From JAGPUQ01 sp036677085 (GTDB lineage: Bacteria; Pseudomonadota; Gammaproteobacteria; Pseudomonadales; Porticoccaceae), in NCBI GenBank assembly GCA_036677085.1, contig JAKFFI010000006.1, positions 62,001 to 126,000 on the forward strand: a stretch of DNA of 64,000 bases, read 5' to 3'. Below the pieces are notes generated by a model. It saw only the letters and a program-made list of their open reading frames with translations. It did no database searches and was not told where the DNA came from. The translations under genes were made by a program, and so were the position numbers. Positions 59,809 to 64,000 of this stretch are shown one piece after another. The first letter of the stretch is position 1, and the number at the start of each line of letters is the position of its first letter.

Positions 59809-61647
59809 ATGATCAGATCGGAATTCGAAAATTCACCGATTCACCGTTATCTTGAAAAATTGCTGGCCGATCTGAGTTGCATGACGGGCGGTGAGCTGGC
59901 GAGTTATATTCCAGAGCTCACCCACGCGGATCCAGGCTGGCTCGGTATCGCCCTGGTGACGGTCGACGGTCATGTCTATCAGGTCGGTGACGCCCGGCAG
60001 TCGTTCACGATTCAGTCGATTTCCAAGGCCATTACCTACGGCTTGGCGCTGGAAGACAGGGGCATCGATGCGGTGCTCGCGAAAGTGGGGGTGGAGCCCT
60101 CGGGAGAGGCCTTCAACTCGATCAGTCTGGAGCCCAACTCGGGCCGCCCTCTGAATCCAATGATCAATGCTGGTGCAATTGCCACCACCGGCCTGATCGC
60201 TGCCAAGGACGGGCAGTCTCCCATGGCGCGCATGCTGGCAACCTTCGCCCGCTATACCGGTGCTGCCGTGGGCATCGATGAGAAGGTGTATGCGTCGGAA
60301 AGCGCGACCGGGCACCGCAACCGTGCGATCTCCCATCTGCTGTACGGACACGGGATAGTCGACCGCACGCCGGAAGAAGTGCTGGATCTGTATTTTCGCC
60401 AATGTTCGATTCTGGTAACGGCCCGGGATCTGGCGCTGATGGCGGCCTGTCTGGCCAACAATGGCGTGAATCCGGTGACGGGTGTCGTCGCCCTCAAGAA
60501 TCAGTATGTCGAAAAGGTATTGAGCGTGATGAGCACCTGCGGCATGTACGATTACTCGGGGAAATGGGTGTTCGATGTCGGCATGCCGGCGAAAAGCGGG
60601 GTCGGCGGCGGCATCATGGCGGTGCTGCCGGGGCAGCTCGGCCTGGGCGTCTTCTCGCCACCCCTTGATATCAAGGGCAACAGTCTCCGCGGCGTTGAGG
60701 CCTGCCGGTGCGTGTCGAGTGATTTTGGGCTGCACCTGTTCAATGTGGCGCGATCGACGTCTGCCACTGCCATCCGTGCCACCTACGACTGCGGGAAATT
60801 CCGCTCCCGGCGCCAGCGCCGGCCTCAGGAGGCCGAACAACTGGCGCGGGATGGTGAGCGGATCCGGGTTTTCGAACTGCGCGGCGAGCTGATGTTTGGT
60901 GCGACCGAGTCAGTGACCCAGCAGATTCTGCGGCAGCTCGACCAGATCGATTTCCTGGTGCTGGACTTGCGGCGGGTGCTCGAGATTGATGACGCCGCGA
61001 CGTCGATTCTGGCTTCGCTGACGGAAGCGCTCAGGCTGCGGGGTGTGCGTCTGCTTTTTACTGGGGCCAAGGAGCACTATCGATTTGTGCGGCACCTGAA
61101 AGGCAAGAGCCTGGACGACCAGCTGCCCTCGCTGTTCGAGTTCGGCGAGATCGACCGCGCGCTGGAGTGGTGCGAGGATCGGATACTGACACGAGCCGGG
61201 TTCGAGATCACGGATTCCTCGGTGCCGATCGAGGATCTTGGCGCACAATATCTGTGCACGGGATTCTCGGAGATGGAGTTGGTTTGTTTGCGGCGCGCCG
61301 GCACCGAGGTGACGTTCAGGGCTGGCCAAAAAATCTGTCGTCTGGGAGAGGCAGCTGCATCGTTTTTCTTAGTGCTGGAGGGGGAAGTGGAAGCCGTCGT
61401 GGAAACCGAGACACAGCAGTCGCTGCGCCTGAGCATCATGGGTGCCGGCACCTGCTTCGGAGAGATTTCCATGCTGACTGACCGCAGACGATCGGCCGAC
61501 ATCGTGGCGGTGCGGAACACGCGCTGCCTGGAGGTTCCCTTCGATGCCTTGCAGGGATCGGTACAGACCAAGCTGGTGGCCAATCTGGCGGCGCATCTGG
61601 CGCGCAAAATTGCCCGCGATACCGAGCTGTTGCAACGGATCTGGTAG
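59809..61647 (+). CDS. Glutaminase fused to STAS and cyclic-nucleotide-binding domains
   Basis: A 612-residue three-domain protein. Residues 1-310 are a serine-dependent glutaminase (glutamine to glutamate plus ammonia): the catalytic SxxK is S70-I-S-K73 in TIQSISKAITYG, with NPMINAGAIATTGLI, KVYASESATGHRNRAI and the C-terminal GVGGGIMAVLPGQLGLGVFSPPLD. Residues about 345-430 form a STAS domain (FELRGELMFGATESVTQQI, FLVLDLRRVLEID). Residues about 485-600 form a cNMP-binding domain with a canonical FGEISMLTDRRRSADIVA phosphate cassette. ATG 59809 is chosen because it matches the glutaminase N-terminus; an earlier ATG reads through the tandem repeat. The CNB domain could couple glutaminase to cAMP or cGMP made by the CHASE2 cyclase 6 kb away. 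Confidence 0.92.
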   Translation: MIRSEFENSPIHRYLEKLLADLSCMTGGELASYIPELTHADPGWLGIALVTVDGHVYQVGDARQSFTIQSISKAITYGLALEDRGIDAVLAKVGVEPSGEAFNSISLEPNSGRPLNPMINAGAIATTGLIAAKDGQSPMARMLATFARYTGAAVGIDEKVYASESATGHRNRAISHLLYGHGIVDRTPEEVLDLYFRQCSILVTARDLALMAACLANNGVNPVTGVVALKNQYVEKVLSVMSTCGMYDYSGKWVFDVGMPAKSGVGGGIMAVLPGQLGLGVFSPPLDIKGNSLRGVEACRCVSSDFGLHLFNVARSTSATAIRATYDCGKFRSRRQRRPQEAEQLARDGERIRVFELRGELMFGATESVTQQILRQLDQIDFLVLDLRRVLEIDDAATSILASLTEALRLRGVRLLFTGAKEHYRFVRHLKGKSLDDQLPSLFEFGEIDRALEWCEDRILTRAGFEITDSSVPIEDLGAQYLCTGFSEMELVCLRRAGTEVTFRAGQKICRLGEAAASFFLVLEGEVEAVVETETQQSLRLSIMGAGTCFGEISMLTDRRRSADIVAVRNTRCLEVPFDALQGSVQTKLVANLAAHLARKIARDTELLQRIW

Positions 61648-61680
61648 CCGGGCCACACCCGGGTTGGTTGCCGGCTTTTT
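61646..61680 (+). terminator. Intrinsic terminator after the glutaminase gene
   Basis: AGCCGG (61646-61651) pairs with CCGGCT (61671-61676), with a further TGG/CCA pairing inside, and is followed by TTTT to 61680. It begins within the stop codon and lies between convergent genes. Confidence 0.5.
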
Positions 61681-61718
61681 GGGTTGCCAGGAGTACGGCA
61701 CGTCGACTGGGGGTTCGG

Positions 61719-62855
61719 TCAGCGCACCGAGCGGTAACCCCCGGGCCGGTCCGGCCGCGACAACACCAGTTGCCACAACTGCATGTGGCGTGCGCGGAAA
61801 GCCCCGGCACACAACATCAGGTAATAGCGCCACATACGGTAGAAGCGCTGGCCGTACCCGGGGGCGAGTTCCGGCCAGGCCAGCTCAAAGTTGTGCTTCC
61901 AGGCCATCAGGGTGGGATCGTAATCCGGGCCGAAATTGTGCCAGTCCTCGATGACCAGCAGTCCTTCGCTGGCGTGGCCGAGCTGAGCTGCCGACGGCAG
62001 CTCGCCGTTCGGGAAGATGTATTTGTCGAGCCACGGATCGTTGCCGCGACTGCTTTCCAGGCTGCCAATGGTGTGCAGCAGCATGAGGCCGTCCGGTTGC
62101 AGGCAGCGCGCGGCGATGCGCATGAAGGTGGGGTAGTTGCGGACTCCCACATGCTCGAACATGCCGATGGATACGATGCGATCAGCGGATATATCGAAAT
62201 CCCGTTTGCCCAGATCGCGATAGTCGCGCAGCTCGATGGTGACCGGCAGGCCCAGGCACAGGTCCCGGGCATAGTTGGCCTGTTCCCGCGACAGGGTAAT
62301 ACCGGTGACCTCGACGCCGTAGTGCTCGGCCGCGTAGCGGGCGAAGCCGCCCCAGCCGCAGCCGATATCCACCACTTTCAGGCCCGGGCGAAGTTCCAGC
62401 TTGCGGCAGATGAGATCGAGCTTGTGGCGTTGTGCCTGCGCCAGATCGTCCGCGTTTGCCCAGTAGGCGCAGGAATAGTTCATCAGCGGGTCCAGCATGC
62501 GACGAAACAGCTCGTTGCCGGTGTCGTAGTGGGCGGCGACGGCGTGGCGCGCCCGTACCCGGCCCTGCAGGTTCCACAGATACGCCATGGTGGTGTGGAC
62601 GCGCTCCCGGGGGCTCGGCGACAGCTGCTGCTGCGCGCGCTCCGCCAGGATGCGGGCGATGGTTTCGTCGACCGCGTCGGCGTCCCACCAGCCGTCCATG
62701 TAGGCTTCGCCGAGCCCCAGCGAGCCATGCCGGACAATGCGCCGGTAGAGCGCGGGGTTGTGGACCCGCATGTCGTGGCGCGCGGGGCCACCGACCGCGA
62801 TGCCGGCACTTTCGAGCAGAGTGCGTACCAGTCGTTCAGCGTGTGTTCGTGCCAT
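61719..62855 (-). CDS. cfa: Cyclopropane-fatty-acyl-phospholipid synthase
   Basis: A 378-residue SAM-dependent enzyme adding a methylene bridge to unsaturated acyl chains of membrane phospholipids. It has YMDGWWDADAVDETI, AHYDTGNELFRRMLDPLMNYSCAYW, the SAM motif VVDIGCGWGGFARYAAEHYGVEVTGITLS, SIGMFEHVGVRNYPTF and a C-terminal YGQRFYRMWRYYLMLCAGAFRARHMQLWQ. Length matches E. coli Cfa (382). Its upstream region is also the purE upstream region, reading the other way. Confidence 0.95.
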   Translation of the reverse strand: MARTHAERLVRTLLESAGIAVGGPARHDMRVHNPALYRRIVRHGSLGLGEAYMDGWWDADAVDETIARILAERAQQQLSPSPRERVHTTMAYLWNLQGRVRARHAVAAHYDTGNELFRRMLDPLMNYSCAYWANADDLAQAQRHKLDLICRKLELRPGLKVVDIGCGWGGFARYAAEHYGVEVTGITLSREQANYARDLCLGLPVTIELRDYRDLGKRDFDISADRIVSIGMFEHVGVRNYPTFMRIAARCLQPDGLMLLHTIGSLESSRGNDPWLDKYIFPNGELPSAAQLGHASEGLLVIEDWHNFGPDYDPTLMAWKHNFELAWPELAPGYGQRFYRMWRYYLMLCAGAFRARHMQLWQLVLSRPDRPGGYRSVR

Positions 62856-62935
62856 CGGGGACTCCTTGGCGACGCCTGCGGATCGAGTATAGGACGGACG
62901 TTTTCAAGTCAGCAAATCGCACGCCAGGCGGAGTC

Positions 62936-62964
62936 CTGACTTGAACTGTTGGGCAGGGTAGAAT
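62936..62964 (+). promoter_or_regulatory. Possible promoter of purE-purK
   Basis: CTGACT (62936-62941) and TAGAAT (62959-62964) are 17 bases apart, giving four of six and five of six matches to consensus. The leader then carries a perfect 10-bp stem GCCCCAGGCA/TGCCTGGGGC (62983-62992 with 63009-63018) before purE. Confidence 0.35.
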
Positions 62965-63138
62965 TCCGCCCCGGACTCGACGGCCCCAGGCAGATCCGGC
63001 GTTCCCCGTGCCTGGGGCGGTTGAATTTCCCGCTCATCCTGTGCCGGATATCCGGCCCCGAACGGACCCTTCCATGGACTATCTGCCGACACCAGTGCCC
63101 GCGCTGATTGCCGCAAATCGGTTTACTCTCGCGGGATT

Positions 63139-63663
63139 GTGCTGGTGACTGCGCGGCGCAGGGCGATACCACCCCTGGTCGGCGTGATCATGGGGTCGCA
63201 GTCGGACTGGGAGACACTGAGCCACACGGCCGCCACGCTGGAAGAACTGGGCATCCCCCACGAAGTGGAAGTCATCTCGGCGCACCGGACCCCGGACAAG
63301 CTGTTTGAGTACGCCGCCGCAGCGCAGGCGCGCGGGCTTGAGGTGATCATCGCGGGCGCCGGCGGCGCCGCTCATCTGCCGGGCATGGCGGCCGCCAAGA
63401 CGGCGCTGCCGGTGCTCGGCGTACCGGTGCAGTCGCGGGTGCTCAACGGCGTCGATTCCCTGCTTTCCATCGTGCAGATGCCCGCCGGGATACCCGTGGG
63501 CACGCTCGCCATCGGCCGCGCCGGCGCGATCAACGCCGCCCTGCTGGCCGCCGCCATGCTGGCCAATAAATACCCCCGTATCCGCAAGCTATTGGCCGCG
63601 TACCGCGCCGCGCAGACCGAGCGCGTGCTGGCGAGTCCCGATCCGCGAGTCGTTCAGCCGTGA
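63139..63663 (+). CDS. purE: N5-carboxyaminoimidazole ribonucleotide mutase
   Basis: A 174-residue class I PurE that moves the carboxyl group of N5-CAIR to CAIR in purine synthesis. It has GVIMGSQSDWETLSHTAATLEELGIPHEVEVISAHRTP, AGAGGAAHLPGMAAAKTALPVLGVPV and SLLSIVQMPAGIPVGTLAIGRAGAINAALLAAAML. The start is GTG 63139 or GTG 63145; either gives a near-standard length. Its stop overlaps the purK GTG by four bases (GTGA). Confidence 0.95.
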   Translation: MLVTARRRAIPPLVGVIMGSQSDWETLSHTAATLEELGIPHEVEVISAHRTPDKLFEYAAAAQARGLEVIIAGAGGAAHLPGMAAAKTALPVLGVPVQSRVLNGVDSLLSIVQMPAGIPVGTLAIGRAGAINAALLAAAMLANKYPRIRKLLAAYRAAQTERVLASPDPRVVQP

Positions 63664-64000
63664 TCGTCGGCGTCATCGGCGGCGGGCAGCTGGCGCGCAT
63701 GCTGGCCATGGCCGGACATCCCTGGGCGCACCGCTTTGTGTTTCTCGACCCGGCGCCCGATGCCTGCGCCGGTCCGCTGGGGGAGCTCATCACCGCACCC
63801 TACGATTGCGAGCGCTCCCTGCTCCAGCTCGCCGGGCGCGCGGATGTGGTCACCTTCGATTTCGAGAATGTCCCGGCGCGCAGCCTCGAATTTCTGGCGG
63901 GTCGGGTGCCCGTCTACCCGGGTGCGCGCGCCTTGGGCGTGGCGCAGGACCGCCTCCATGAAAAGGCCCTGTTCCAGGAACTGGGCATGGCCACGGCGGA
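63660..64000 (+). CDS. purK: N5-carboxyaminoimidazole ribonucleotide synthase (3' truncated)
   Basis: An ATP-grasp enzyme making N5-CAIR from AIR, bicarbonate and ATP, the substrate of PurE. It begins at GTG 63660 within the purE stop and reads MIVGVIGGGQLARMLAMAG, then a FDFENVPARSLEFL segment and GVAQDRLHEKALFQELGMAT, all typical of PurK. About 113 residues are present before the window ends. Confidence 0.93.
   Translation, partial: MIVGVIGGGQLARMLAMAGHPWAHRFVFLDPAPDACAGPLGELITAPYDCERSLLQLAGRADVVTFDFENVPARSLEFLAGRVPVYPGARALGVAQDRLHEKALFQELGMATA

Overview
This 64 kb window of high-GC DNA (roughly 62-64 % by eye) looks like the chromosome of a gammaproteobacterium. Supporting signs are the order rpsF-rpsR-(membrane protein)-rplI-dnaB, a sdhCDAB-sucAB-lpd-sucCD operon with lpd between sucB and sucC (as in Pseudomonas-like bacteria), a type II citrate synthase, and the families YcgN, YaeQ and HrpA. 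A large glycogen locus together with a polyhydroxyalkanoate-associated protein and acetyl-CoA synthetase suggests a storage-polymer accumulating lineage (Chromatiales- or Competibacter-like). That placement is inference from gene content only.

Layout. 0-7 kb: end of a YcgN-like gene, a small membrane protein, a MoxR ATPase/VWA pair and the RNA helicase hrpA. 7-12 kb: ribosomal proteins S6, S18 and L9 with replicative helicase dnaB, then panC-panD. 12-20 kb: acs, a PHA-system protein, a phospholipid methyltransferase-like gene divergent from a giant MscK-type channel, and gltA. 20-32.5 kb: a START-domain protein, then the TCA operon sdhCDAB-sucAB-lpd-sucCD behind a near-consensus promoter and a 239-nt structured leader. 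32.6-46.7 kb: a MarR regulator and glk, then glgP, malQ, a GH57 amylase, glgC, glgB, glgA and ackA, so glycogen synthesis and breakdown sit next to acetate metabolism. 46.8-51.3 kb: yaeQ, a small membrane-anchored protein, an SMP-30-like hydrolase and an atypical pyruvate kinase lacking the C-terminal domain.

51.3-61.7 kb is the most unusual part. It holds a CHASE2 adenylate/guanylate cyclase, a divergent fused FecR-TPR-outer-membrane beta-barrel protein bracketed by two copies of a MITE-like repeat, a small secreted eight-cysteine protein, an HD phosphohydrolase, a four-copy 19-bp tandem repeat, and a glutaminase fused to STAS and cyclic-nucleotide-binding domains. I propose, as inference, an envelope-sensing cyclic-nucleotide circuit with a metabolic output. 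61.7-64 kb: a cyclopropane fatty acid synthase and purE-purK, the latter cut by the window edge.

No tRNA, rRNA, CRISPR array, complete insertion sequence or replication origin was recognised. Start sites were chosen from ribosome binding sites and remembered family N-termini; domain calls are from motif reading, not database searches.
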